Source: DATCDE01 sp038252405 (lineage in GTDB: Bacteria; Actinomycetota; Actinomycetes; Prado026). From it: a stretch of 19,069 nucleotides of DNA. The stretch spans positions 1 to 19,069 of the forward strand of contig JBBSAJ010000043.1 in the NCBI GenBank assembly GCA_038252405.1, in the 5' to 3' direction. The position numbers were made by a program, and so were the translations under genes. Below the pieces are notes generated by a model, which worked only from the letters and a program-made list of their open reading frames with translations, did not search any database and was not told the origin of the DNA. Positions 1-6,419 of the stretch are shown here, one piece after another (position 1 is the first letter of the stretch; each line of letters opens with the position of its first letter).

Positions 1-722
1 CCTCTCCCGAACTGTTGGGGCGTGTTTCTCCCCGGCGTACAACCGGGTTTGGACCCCCTTGTGCCCGAACCGGGCGTGGGGGGGGGGGGGGGGGCGGCGG
101 CGGGGGCGGCGGCCGGCACGGCCCCGACCGTGCCGATGACCCCGAGCTCGGCGCCCACCGGCACCGTCTCGTCCTCGCCGACGGCGATCGACAGCAGCAC
201 ACCGGATGCCGGGGCCGGGATCTCGGTGTCCACCTTGTCGGTGGAGATCTCCAGCAGTGGCTCGTCGGCCTGGACGGTGTCGCCGACCTGCTTGAGCCAG
301 CGGGTCACGGTGCCCTCGGTCACGCTCTCGCCGAGCTGGGGCAGCACCACGGGGGTACCGGTGGTCGCGGCAGGAGCGGCGGGCGCGACGGCGGCGACCG
401 GCTCGGGAGCAGCGGAAGGGGTCGGCGCTGGTGCGGGCTCAGCAGCGACGGCGGCTGCGGCGGCCACCGGTGCCGCTGCGCCGGAGCCGTCACCGATGAC
501 GGCCAGCTCACCGCCCACCGGGACGACGTCGTCCTCGTGGGCGACGATCCGCTCGAGGACGCCGGAGGCTGGGGCCGGGATCTCGGTGTCCACCTTGTCG
601 GTGGAGATCTCCAGCAGTGGCTCGTCGGCCTGGACGGTGTCGCCCTCCTGCTTGAGCCAGCGGGTGACCGTGCCCTCGGTCACGCTCTCGCCGAGCTGGG
701 GCATCGTGACAGAGACCGCCAT
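1..722 (-). CDS. sucB: Dihydrolipoyl acyltransferase (E2) N-terminal part, two lipoyl domains; partial
   Basis: E2 subunit of a 2-oxoacid dehydrogenase complex; carries lipoyl groups that shuttle acyl intermediates between E1, E2 and E3. Starts at ATG 722 with GAGGAG about 9 nt upstream. About 240 codons are visible. Lipoyl domain 1 is roughly residues 3-80, with the lipoylated lysine K43 in the motif STDKVD. An Ala/Pro-rich linker follows, then lipoyl domain 2 at about 120-200 with K163. The subunit-binding and catalytic domains lie beyond the window. The reading frame stays open to base 1, but past the 17-base poly-G run (78-94) the translation turns into a Pro run followed by sequence unlike an E2 linker, so only 95-722 is trustworthy. 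It follows lpdA by 48 nt on the same strand. Whether it belongs to the oxoglutarate or pyruvate complex (sucB versus dlaT) cannot be decided from the lipoyl part. Confidence 0.88.
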   Translation of the reverse strand, partial: MAVSVTMPQLGESVTEGTVTRWLKQEGDTVQADEPLLEISTDKVDTEIPAPASGVLERIVAHEDDVVPVGGELAVIGDGSGAAAPVAAAAAVAAEPAPAPTPSAAPEPVAAVAPAAPAATTGTPVVLPQLGESVTEGTVTRWLKQVGDTVQADEPLLEISTDKVDTEIPAPASGVLLSIAVGEDETVPVGAELGVIGTVGAVPAAAPAAAPPPPPTPGSGTRGSKPGCTPGRNTPQQFGR

Positions 723-770
723 GCGAGTCGACTCCTCGAATCGTCGTCCGTGCTTCGGGTTCGATCAGTT

Positions 771-2159
771 TCAGCCGTGCACGTGCAGGGGCTTGCCGGC
801 CAGCGCCAGGTGCGCCTCGCCGAGCGCCTCCGACTGCGTCGGGTGCGGGTGGATCAGGCTGGCGACGTCGTCGGCGTACGCCTCCCAGTTGTAGATCAGC
901 TGGCCCTCGGCCAGCAGCTCGCCGACCCGGGCGCCGACCATGTGGACGCCGACGACCGGGCCGTCGGCCAGCGCCACCAGCTTGACCGCGCCGGCGGTCT
1001 TGAGGATCTGGCTCTTGCCGTTGCCGCCGAGGTCGTAGACCAGCGTCTTGACCTTGTCCTCGCCGTAGCGCTCCTTCGCGGTGGCCTCGGTGATGCCCAC
1101 CGATGCGACCTCCGGGTCGCAGTAGGCGATCCGCGGGACGCCGTCGTAGTCGATCGGGCGCGGGTTGAGCCCGGCGACGTGCTCGGCGACGAGGATGCCC
1201 TCCTGGAAGCCGACGTGCGCGAGCTGCAGGGTCGGGATGAGGTCGCCGACGGCGTACACGCCGGGGACGTTCGTGCGGCAGAACTCGTCGACGGTGACGA
1301 AGCCGCGATCCATCGCGATACCGGCCTCCTCGTAGCCGAGGCCCTGCGAGCGCGGGCCGCGCCCCACCGCGACGAGCAGCAGGTCGGCGTCGAAGGTCTT
1401 GCCGTTCTCCAGCGACACCCGCACGCCGGACGCGGTGTGTTCGACGGCGCTGAACCGGGCGCCCAGCTCGAACGCGATGCCGCGCTTACGGAACGCCCGC
1501 TCGAGCAGCTTGGAGCTGGCCTCCTCCTCGGCCGGCACCAGGTGCGGCAGCGCCTCGACGATGGTGACCTCGGCGCCCAGCGAGCGCCACACGCTGGCGA
1601 ACTCCACCCCGATCACCCCGCCGCCCAGGACCACGGCCGAGCGGGGCACATAGTCGAGGCGCAGCGCGTGGTCGCTCGTGATGACCCGGCCGCCGTCGAT
1701 CTCCAGGCCGGGCAGTGACCGGGCATAGGAGCCGGTGGCCAGCACGACGGTGCGGCCGGTGTAGTCGGTGTCGCCGACGCGGACCGTGGTCGGCGACACC
1801 AGCCGGCCCTCGCCCTCGACGTAGGTGACGCCGCGGCTCTTCACCAGTCCCTGCAGGCCCTTGTGCAGCCGGCTGACCACGCCGTCCTTGTAGGCGTGCA
1901 CGCCGGCCATGTCCACGCCGTCGAAGGTGGCCTTGATGCCGAACTGCTCGCTCTCGCGGGCCGCGTCGGCGACCTCCGCGGCGTGCAGCAGCGCCTTCGT
2001 GGGGATGCAGCCGTAGTGCAGGCAGGTGCCGCCGACCTTGTCCTTCTCGATCAGGGCCACCGACAGTCCGAGCTCGGCGGCACGCAGTGCTGTGGCGTAG
2101 CCCCCACTGCCGCCACCGAGGATGACGATGTCGAACGTGCTGCCTGTGGGGTCGGCCAC
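771..2159 (-). CDS. lpdA: Dihydrolipoamide dehydrogenase (E3)
   Basis: FAD-dependent E3 that reoxidises dihydrolipoamide on the E2 lipoyl domains, reducing NAD+. The 462-aa length fits the family. Visible motifs: FAD-binding GGGSGG at residues 15-20; redox-active disulfide C46/C51 in GGTCLHYGCIPTK; a second dinucleotide fold around VVLGGGVIGVEFA; the FAD motif YAVGDL; and the C-terminal HPHPTQSE with the catalytic His439/Glu444 pair. I chose GTG at 2159 because AAGGAG lies 5 nt upstream; the frame is open upstream to 2201 but has no comparable ribosome site there. The E2 gene lies immediately downstream, so the two are probably co-transcribed. The 2160-2266 gap separates it from a divergent gene and should hold its promoter; I could not pick a convincing -10/-35. 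Confidence 0.95.
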   Translation of the reverse strand: MADPTGSTFDIVILGGGSGGYATALRAAELGLSVALIEKDKVGGTCLHYGCIPTKALLHAAEVADAARESEQFGIKATFDGVDMAGVHAYKDGVVSRLHKGLQGLVKSRGVTYVEGEGRLVSPTTVRVGDTDYTGRTVVLATGSYARSLPGLEIDGGRVITSDHALRLDYVPRSAVVLGGGVIGVEFASVWRSLGAEVTIVEALPHLVPAEEEASSKLLERAFRKRGIAFELGARFSAVEHTASGVRVSLENGKTFDADLLLVAVGRGPRSQGLGYEEAGIAMDRGFVTVDEFCRTNVPGVYAVGDLIPTLQLAHVGFQEGILVAEHVAGLNPRPIDYDGVPRIAYCDPEVASVGITEATAKERYGEDKVKTLVYDLGGNGKSQILKTAGAVKLVALADGPVVGVHMVGARVGELLAEGQLIYNWEAYADDVASLIHPHPTQSEALGEAHLALAGKPLHVHG

Positions 2160-2254
2160 GGGGTCTCCTTGCCTGGGTCCAGTCGGCTGTGCTCGGGTCA
2201 TCCTCGCACCCCTTCACCACGGTGCGGCAACTGGAGGACTTCTGCCACCGGACC

Positions 2255-2260
2255 TAGGCT
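2255..2260 (+). promoter_or_regulatory. -10 box of a leaderless promoter (TAGGCT)
   Basis: TAGGCT fits the actinobacterial TANNNT -10 consensus and ends 6 nt before the GTG at 2267, so transcription would begin at or next to the start codon. There is no convincing -35 box. Confidence 0.5.
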
Positions 2261-2266
2261 CGGGGG

Positions 2267-2626
2267 GTGCGCCGACGGGGTCGGCGGGTGCGCTGGAAGG
2301 GGTGTTGGGTGCGACTGCTCGGGCGCTGGCGCGGCAAGAGCCGGCCTGGCACGCAGCGACGAGCCGGCTCGGAGGACCGCCGTCACCTCGAGGAGTTCGT
2401 GGCCGGTCACACCGGGGTGGAGGCGTTCGTCGAGCCGCAGACGGCGGTCACCGAGACGACCATCCTGCTGGTGGCCAGCACCGGGGAGTGGACCCGCCGC
2501 CGGGTGCCCTCGCCCAAGGTCGCGCACGAGTGGGCCAACGGGCTCGGCGTCCCGTCCTACGACGCCGCGGTCGTCGGGTACCCGCAACGGATGCGGGACT
2601 GGAACGCCCGCCACCGCAACCGCTAG
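2267..2626 (+). CDS. Small conserved actinobacterial protein of unknown function
   Basis: A 119-aa soluble protein. The first ~35 residues are Arg/Trp-rich and poorly constrained. The conserved-looking part begins near HLEEFVAGHTGVEAFVEP and ends in VVGYPQRMRDWNARHR. I recognise similar proteins, often named only hypothetical or 'oxidoreductase', next to lpdA/pepA in Streptomyces-type genomes, but know no demonstrated activity and see no catalytic motif. The GTG start at 2267 has no Shine-Dalgarno but sits 6 nt after a TAGGCT box, consistent with a leaderless mRNA. An internal start is possible because the N-terminus is so basic. It is divergent from lpdA and convergent with pepA, ending 28 nt before the pepA stop. 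Confidence 0.75.
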   Translation: MRRRGRRVRWKGCWVRLLGRWRGKSRPGTQRRAGSEDRRHLEEFVAGHTGVEAFVEPQTAVTETTILLVASTGEWTRRRVPSPKVAHEWANGLGVPSYDAAVVGYPQRMRDWNARHRNR

Positions 2627-2654
2627 CCCCCCGGATCAGGCCGGAGGGGGAGGG

Positions 2655-4154
2655 TCAGAGCCGGCCGTCGGCGAGGTCCTCAGCGAGCTGGAGCATGGTG
2701 CGCACGCCGGCGCCGGTGCCGCCCTTGGGGGTGTAGCCGTACGGCGCCGCCTCGTTGTACGACGGCCCGGCGATGTCGAGGTGCGCCCATCGGCGCCCGT
2801 TCGGCACGAACTCGCGCAGGAACGTGCCGGCCGAGAGCATGCCGCCCTTGCGGCCCCAGTCGACGTTGGCGATGTCGGCGACGGTGGAGTCCAGGCCCTT
2901 GCGCAGCTCCTCGGGCAGCGGCATCGGCCACATCACCTCGCCGGCCCGCTGCGACGCGTCGTGCACCTGCTTGAGCAGGCCGTCGTCGTTGGACATGATC
3001 GCCGACGTCCGGGCGCCCAGGGCGACGACCTGCGCGCCGGTGAGGGTCGCGATGTCGACGACGACGTCCGGCTCCTCTGCGGTCGCGGCCACGATGGCGT
3101 CGGCGAGGATCAACCGGCCCTCGGCGTCGGTGTTGAGCACCTCCACGGTGCGGCCGCCGAAGATCGAGATGACGTCGGACGGGCGCTGGGCGTTGCCGCC
3201 CGGCATGTTCTCCGCCATCGGCGCCCAGGCGGTCACGTTGACCACCGCCTTGCTGCGGGCCGCGGCGATGACCGTGGAGATCACGGCGGCGGCGCCGGCC
3301 ATGTCCGACTTCATCGCCTCCATGCCCTGCGCCGGCTTGATCGAGATGCCGCCGGTGTCGAAGGTGATGCCCTTGCCGACGAGGGCCAGGTGCTTGGTCG
3401 CCTTGGGGTGCCGGTAGGCGATCCGGACCAGCCGTGGCGGGTGCGCCGACCCCTGCCCGACGCCGAGGATGCCGCCGTAGCCGCCCTTCCTCAGCGCCTT
3501 CTCGTCCAGGACGGTGACCTCGAGGCCGGCCGTCCTGGCGGCGGCCGCCGCGGCGTCGGCGAACAGCTGTGGGAACAGCGCGGACGGCGGGGTGTTCACC
3601 CAGTCGCGGGTCATCGTGATGGCGTCCGCGACCACCTGTGCGTGCGACAGCGCGGCCTTCGCGGCCCGGTCGGCGGCCGTGTCGGTGGCCAGCACGAACG
3701 CCTTGACGGCGGGCTTGGCCTTGGCCGCGGAGACACCGCGGAACCGGTGGAAGCTGTAGGCCCCGAGCAGCGCGCCCTGGGCCACCGCCTCGATCTCACC
3801 GGGGGTCTTGGCCGGCAGGGCCAGGACGACGGTGGAGCGGCCGGCCAGGGACCGGGCGGCAGCGCCCGCCGCCCGCCGCAGCGCCTCCGGCTCGTAGCGT
3901 CGCCCGGCCCGGCCCAGCCCGGTGGCGACCACCGTGGCAGCAGCGACGCCGGCCGGTGCCGGAACCGTGACCACCTCGTCCGGGGCGCCGGTCGCGCCGA
4001 GCTGCGCCCACACCGCGCGCATGCTTCGCAGCGCCCGCGCGACGTCCGCGGTGGCGACGAGGACCGGTCCGGCTTCGTCCTGGGCGAGGCCCACCACCAG
4101 GGCGTCACCGGTCAATGTGGAGGCGGCGGTTCCGGACAGCTTGATCGACGACAC
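2655..4154 (-). CDS. pepA: Leucyl aminopeptidase (M17 family)
   Basis: Cytosolic M17 metallo-aminopeptidase that removes N-terminal residues from peptides using two divalent metal ions. The 499-aa length is normal. The N-terminal ~170 residues form the variable alpha/beta domain. The catalytic domain carries VGKGITFDTGG (near residue 260, metal/substrate lysine), MKSDMAGAAAV, and the family signature NTDAEGRLILADA (near 340) with metal-binding Asp/Glu and the active-site Arg. GTG at 4154 is chosen because AAGGGG lies 5 nt upstream and SSIKLSG starts a typical N-terminus; the frame is open much further upstream but that overlaps gcvT. It is divergent from gcvT with a 55-nt gap that must hold both promoters. 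Mycobacterium pepB and Streptomyces pepA occupy the same neighbourhood. Confidence 0.95.
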   Translation of the reverse strand: MSSIKLSGTAASTLTGDALVVGLAQDEAGPVLVATADVARALRSMRAVWAQLGATGAPDEVVTVPAPAGVAAATVVATGLGRAGRRYEPEALRRAAGAAARSLAGRSTVVLALPAKTPGEIEAVAQGALLGAYSFHRFRGVSAAKAKPAVKAFVLATDTAADRAAKAALSHAQVVADAITMTRDWVNTPPSALFPQLFADAAAAAARTAGLEVTVLDEKALRKGGYGGILGVGQGSAHPPRLVRIAYRHPKATKHLALVGKGITFDTGGISIKPAQGMEAMKSDMAGAAAVISTVIAAARSKAVVNVTAWAPMAENMPGGNAQRPSDVISIFGGRTVEVLNTDAEGRLILADAIVAATAEEPDVVVDIATLTGAQVVALGARTSAIMSNDDGLLKQVHDASQRAGEVMWPMPLPEELRKGLDSTVADIANVDWGRKGGMLSAGTFLREFVPNGRRWAHLDIAGPSYNEAAPYGYTPKGGTGAGVRTMLQLAEDLADGRL

Positions 4155-4196
4155 GGGGACCCCTTCGGCACGCGGGAATGATCGTGACCAGCCTAG

Positions 4197-4202
4197 TAGC
4201 GT
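4197..4202 (+). promoter_or_regulatory. -10 box before gcvT (TAGCGT), leaderless type
   Basis: TAGCGT matches TANNNT and ends 7 nt before the GTG start of gcvT at 4210. No purine-rich ribosome site precedes the GTG. Confidence 0.45.
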
Positions 4203-4209
4203 TGCGGGC

Positions 4210-5310
4210 GTGACCGATCTTCGGCGTTCCCCCCTGTACGCGCGCCACCACGACCTCGGCGCGAAGCTGTCCGACTTCGGTGGGTGGGAGATGCCCATCG
4301 AGTACCCCGACGGCGGGGTGCTGAAGGAGCACGCCGCGGTGCGGCAGGCCGTCGGCCTCTTCGACGTCTCGCACCTGGGCAAGGCCTCGGTGCGCGGGCC
4401 GGGGGCCGCCGCCTTCATCAACTCCTGCCTGAGCAACGACCTGGGCCGCATCGAGCCGGGCCGGGCCCAGTACACGCTGGCCTGCGACGAGTCTGGCGGC
4501 GTGGTCGACGACCTCATCGCCTACCTGCGCTCGGACGACGAGGTCTTCTTGGTGCCCAACGCCGCGAACACCGCCGAGGTGGTGCGCCGGCTGGTCGCCG
4601 CCGCGCCGTCGGGCATCGAGATCACCAGCGAGCACGACCAGTACGGCGTGCTGGCCGTGCAGGGACCGCGCTCGGCCGACCTGCTGGACGCGCTGGGCCT
4701 GCCGACCGGCATGTCCTACATGTCATTCGCGGACGCGCAGTGGCAGGGCCGCCCGGTCATCGTGTGCCGGACCGGTTACACGGGCGAGCACGGCTACGAG
4801 CTGCTGCCGCGGTGGGACGACTCCGCCCTGTTGTGGGACGCGCTGCTCGACGCCGGTGCTCCGATGGGGGCGCGGCCCTGCGGCCTGGGCGCGAGGGACA
4901 CGCTGCGTACCGAGATGGGCTACCCGCTGCACGGGCAGGACCTGTCGCTGCAGATCAGCCCGGTGCAGGCGAGGTCGGGGTGGGCGGTCGGCTGGTCCAA
5001 GCCGGAGTTCTGGGGACGTGCGGCGCTGCTGGCCGAGCGGGCCGCCGGGGCCAGTCGGCTGCTGTGGGGGCTGCTGTCCCTCGATCGCGGCATCCCGCGC
5101 CCGCACCTGACCGTCGCGTCGGCGTCCGGCGAGCCGCTGGGCGAGGTGACCAGCGGCACGTTCTCGCCGACCCTGCGGCAGGGCATCGGCCTCGCACTGC
5201 TGAACCGTGGCGTCGAGGAGGGGGCAGAGGTCGTCGTCGACGTCCGCGGCCGTCCGTCGACCATGCGGGTGGTCAAGCCGCCGTTCGTGCAGTCGTCGAC
5301 GACTTCCTGA
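4210..5310 (+). CDS. gcvT: Aminomethyltransferase, glycine cleavage system T protein
   Basis: T protein of glycine cleavage: releases ammonia from the aminomethyl-lipoyl H protein and passes the C1 unit to tetrahydrofolate, giving 5,10-methylene-THF. The 366-aa length is typical. Motifs seen: N-terminal PLYARHHDLGAKLSDFGGWEMP; FDVSHLG; GGVVDDLI, with the Asp that corresponds to the folate-binding/catalytic Asp of the family; VQGPRS; TGYTGEHGYEL; and LGARDTLRTEMGYPLHGQDL. The C-terminal beta-barrel ends near residue 355. GTG at 4210 is chosen because TDLRRSPLY begins a normal GcvT N-terminus and a TAGCGT box lies 7 nt upstream; the longer open frame back to 3922 would run antisense through pepA. 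No gcvH or gcvP is in the window, and the related folate-binding protein YgfZ can be excluded because the full T-protein motifs are present. Confidence 0.93.
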   Translation: MTDLRRSPLYARHHDLGAKLSDFGGWEMPIEYPDGGVLKEHAAVRQAVGLFDVSHLGKASVRGPGAAAFINSCLSNDLGRIEPGRAQYTLACDESGGVVDDLIAYLRSDDEVFLVPNAANTAEVVRRLVAAAPSGIEITSEHDQYGVLAVQGPRSADLLDALGLPTGMSYMSFADAQWQGRPVIVCRTGYTGEHGYELLPRWDDSALLWDALLDAGAPMGARPCGLGARDTLRTEMGYPLHGQDLSLQISPVQARSGWAVGWSKPEFWGRAALLAERAAGASRLLWGLLSLDRGIPRPHLTVASASGEPLGEVTSGTFSPTLRQGIGLALLNRGVEEGAEVVVDVRGRPSTMRVVKPPFVQSSTTS

Positions 5311-5401
5311 CGGGTTCTCTGGACTTCGAGTGCTCGGCGCCGCGACAATCGCCGCACCCCGCCAGCCTCCGGGCATCGCCCGCTGACCCTCAGGGACGTC
5401 C

Positions 5402-5803
5402 ATGGACCACCCGTCCGTCGAAGACCTTCAACAGGTGCCACTGCTCGCCGACCTGTCGGACGCCGAGCGCAGCGCCCTTTCGGAGCTCTTCGACATCATG
5501 GAGTACGACGCCGGCCGCACCCTGGTCGGCGAAGGTCGGGCCGGGTACGCCTTCTACGTCATCAACCGTGGTCGGGTGGCGGTCACGCACGACGGTGAGC
5601 AGCTGAGGGAGCTCGGTCCCGGCGACTTCTTCGGCGAGATCGCCATTCTCGGCAAGCGGCGTCGGACAGCGACCGTCACCGCCACCGAGCCGGTGGCGGT
5701 CTGGGTCCTTCTCGGCTCGGCCTTCGAGGAGCTGCAGTCCACTCGGCCGGAGGTGGCGGCGGCACTGCAGGAGGCGATGCGCCATCGGCTCGAGGCGGGC
5801 TGA
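5402..5803 (+). CDS. Stand-alone cyclic nucleotide-binding (CNB/Crp-like) domain protein
   Basis: A 133-aa protein that is essentially one CNB beta-roll. The phosphate-binding cassette is intact: FFGEIAILGKRRRTATV, with Glu79 (ribose) and Arg88 (phosphate). The first ~25 residues (VPLLADLSDAER) are the usual N-terminal helices, and residues 105-133 form the C-helices. There is no helix-turn-helix, kinase or transport domain, so it may act as a regulatory partner or cNMP sensor/sink; the effector is unknown. ATG at 5402 has only a weak AGGGA upstream. It is 91 nt downstream of gcvT on the same strand, and a strong hairpin follows its stop. In Mycobacterium an adenylate cyclase gene (Rv2212) lies close to gcvT, which may be coincidental. 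Which cyclic nucleotide binds cannot be told. Confidence 0.85.
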   Translation: MDHPSVEDLQQVPLLADLSDAERSALSELFDIMEYDAGRTLVGEGRAGYAFYVINRGRVAVTHDGEQLRELGPGDFFGEIAILGKRRRTATVTATEPVAVWVLLGSAFEELQSTRPEVAAALQEAMRHRLEAG

Positions 5804-5818
5804 GGAGAGCCGGGCAGG

Positions 5819-5865
5819 CCAAGGGGCGACCACCCGGACGTACCTCCGGTGCGGCCGCCCCTTGG
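5819..5865. terminator. Hairpin, probable bidirectional terminator
   Basis: A perfect 10-bp stem (CCAAGGGGCG at 5819-5828 with CGCCCCTTGG at 5856-5865) encloses a 27-nt loop that can pair further. It lies 15 nt after the CNB stop and 24 nt past the stop of the small minus-strand ORF, so it could end transcription from both sides. There is no U-tract, which is common for actinobacterial terminators. Confidence 0.6.
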
Positions 5866-5889
5866 ACGACTAGGTTGCCAGCGACAGGG

Positions 5890-5988
5890 TCAGGAGCTGC
5901 GGTTCGGCACCGCCCAGGTGGTCTGCCCATCGTCCTGGGTGACCTTCAGGTAGCGACCGATGATGCGAACCTTCGCGCGGCGGGACAC
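5890..5988 (-). CDS. Possible 32-aa basic small protein
   Basis: GTG-started 32-codon ORF. Its product begins SRRAKVRIIGRYLKVTQ and ends TTWAVPNRSS. It is basic, with a beta-strand-like pattern and no membrane segment or signal. AAGGG lies 8 nt before the start. A promoter-like sequence lies about 60 nt upstream on the same strand, and the hairpin at 5819-5865 follows the stop, so the layout is that of a real transcription unit. I do not recognise the family. The main doubt is length: an ORF this short can arise by chance in GC-rich DNA. Confidence 0.42.
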   Translation of the reverse strand: MSRRAKVRIIGRYLKVTQDDGQTTWAVPNRSS

Positions 5989-6022
5989 GGGACCGACCCT
6001 TCACTGAGCAGAACTGTCTTCT

Positions 6023-6051
6023 GTCACAACCCTAGTGAGCGACCGGACGTT
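6023..6051 (-). promoter_or_regulatory. Promoter-like sequence for the 32-aa ORF
   Basis: On the minus strand, GGGAAC is followed 18 nt later by GTT, resembling ECF-sigma promoters (Streptomyces SigR/SigE-type GGAAT/C-N18-GTT). An overlapping TAGGGT also fits a housekeeping -10. Coordinates are approximate, and which sigma factor is used, if either, is inference. Confidence 0.35.
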
Positions 6052-6080
6052 CCCGGTGCGGACGTGGCGCGGATCACCTG

Positions 6081-6176
6081 TGGGCTCGGTCACTCGCGCC
6101 GGTCGCTCCCGACCGTGACCGGGGTGGGCTCGGTCACTCGCGCCGGTCGCTCCCGACCGTGACCGGGGTGGGCTCG
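6081..6176. repeat. 44-bp perfect tandem direct repeat (two copies plus 8 nt)
   Basis: Copy 1 is 6081-6124, copy 2 is 6125-6168, and the first 8 nt of a third copy follow (6169-6176). Each unit holds an inverted repeat (CGGTCAC ... GTGACCG, plus an inner GGTCG/CGACC stem with a 4-nt loop). Copy 2 encodes the last codons and the stop of the 48-aa small protein; copy 1 lies just past that stop, so the 3' end of the gene has been duplicated. Confidence 0.95.
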
Positions 6177-6280
6177 TCGCTGTGGCCGTCGTCGTCCTTG
6201 AGGGTCACCATCAGGATCGGGACGACGGTGAGGCCGGCGGCGAGAGCGACCAGGGGCAGGTTCAGCAGGATCCAGTTCAT
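6134..6280 (-). CDS. 48-aa small single-pass membrane protein
   Basis: ATG-started ORF whose product begins MNWILLNLPLVALAAG and has one hydrophobic helix at about residues 3-26 (ending PILMVTL). A short acidic tail follows (KDDDGHSDEP), then residues encoded within a tandem repeat (TPVTVGSDRRE). AAGGGC lies about 8 nt upstream of the ATG. I recall actinobacterial small proteins beginning MNW(I/L)LLN(I/L)PL, which supports this being a real gene, but know no function. The 5' leader holds a strong hairpin at 6307-6347. It is 139 nt downstream of the GH25-like gene on the same strand, so it is either the tail of the cobalamin operon or its own unit. Confidence 0.6.
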   Translation of the reverse strand: MNWILLNLPLVALAAGLTVVPILMVTLKDDDGHSDEPTPVTVGSDRRE

Positions 6281-6306
6281 GGCGTGGCCCTTCGGTTGAG
6301 GGGTGA

Positions 6307-6347
6307 CCGGCGAGCTTTCCCGCCTGCACCAAGGAAAGGCCGGCGGA
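6307..6347 (-). promoter_or_regulatory. Stem-loop in the leader of the 48-aa membrane protein gene
   Basis: An 11-bp stem with a 3-nt bulge (on the plus strand CCGGC-gag-CTTTCC pairs with GGAAAG-GCCGG across a ~12-nt loop) lies about 30-70 nt before the ATG. It could be the terminator of the upstream operon, or part of a regulatory leader controlling the small gene. I do not recognise it as a named riboswitch class. A smaller GCACC/GGTGC hairpin at 6387-6401 lies nearer the GH25 stop and may contribute to termination. Confidence 0.45.
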
Positions 6348-6419
6348 GTAAGAGGATCGTGAGCCAGGCCTCAACGCCGGACTAAGGCACCGCCAAGGTG
6401 CGGGTGGAGCGCGGTTGGG

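Noticed and set aside
15..1718. Long plus-strand open frame (567 codons) across the sucB/lpdA region
   Set aside because: It is antisense to two clear genes, Gly/Arg/Asp-rich and without any domain; a product of GC-rich codon bias.
1863..4181. Plus-strand open frame of 772 codons over lpdA, the small gene and pepA
   Set aside because: Antisense to lpdA and pepA and out of frame with the 119-aa gene; low-complexity translation with no recognisable motif.
6081..6176. Tandem repeat considered as a short CRISPR array
   Set aside because: The copies are directly adjacent with no spacers, there are only two, and there are no cas genes.
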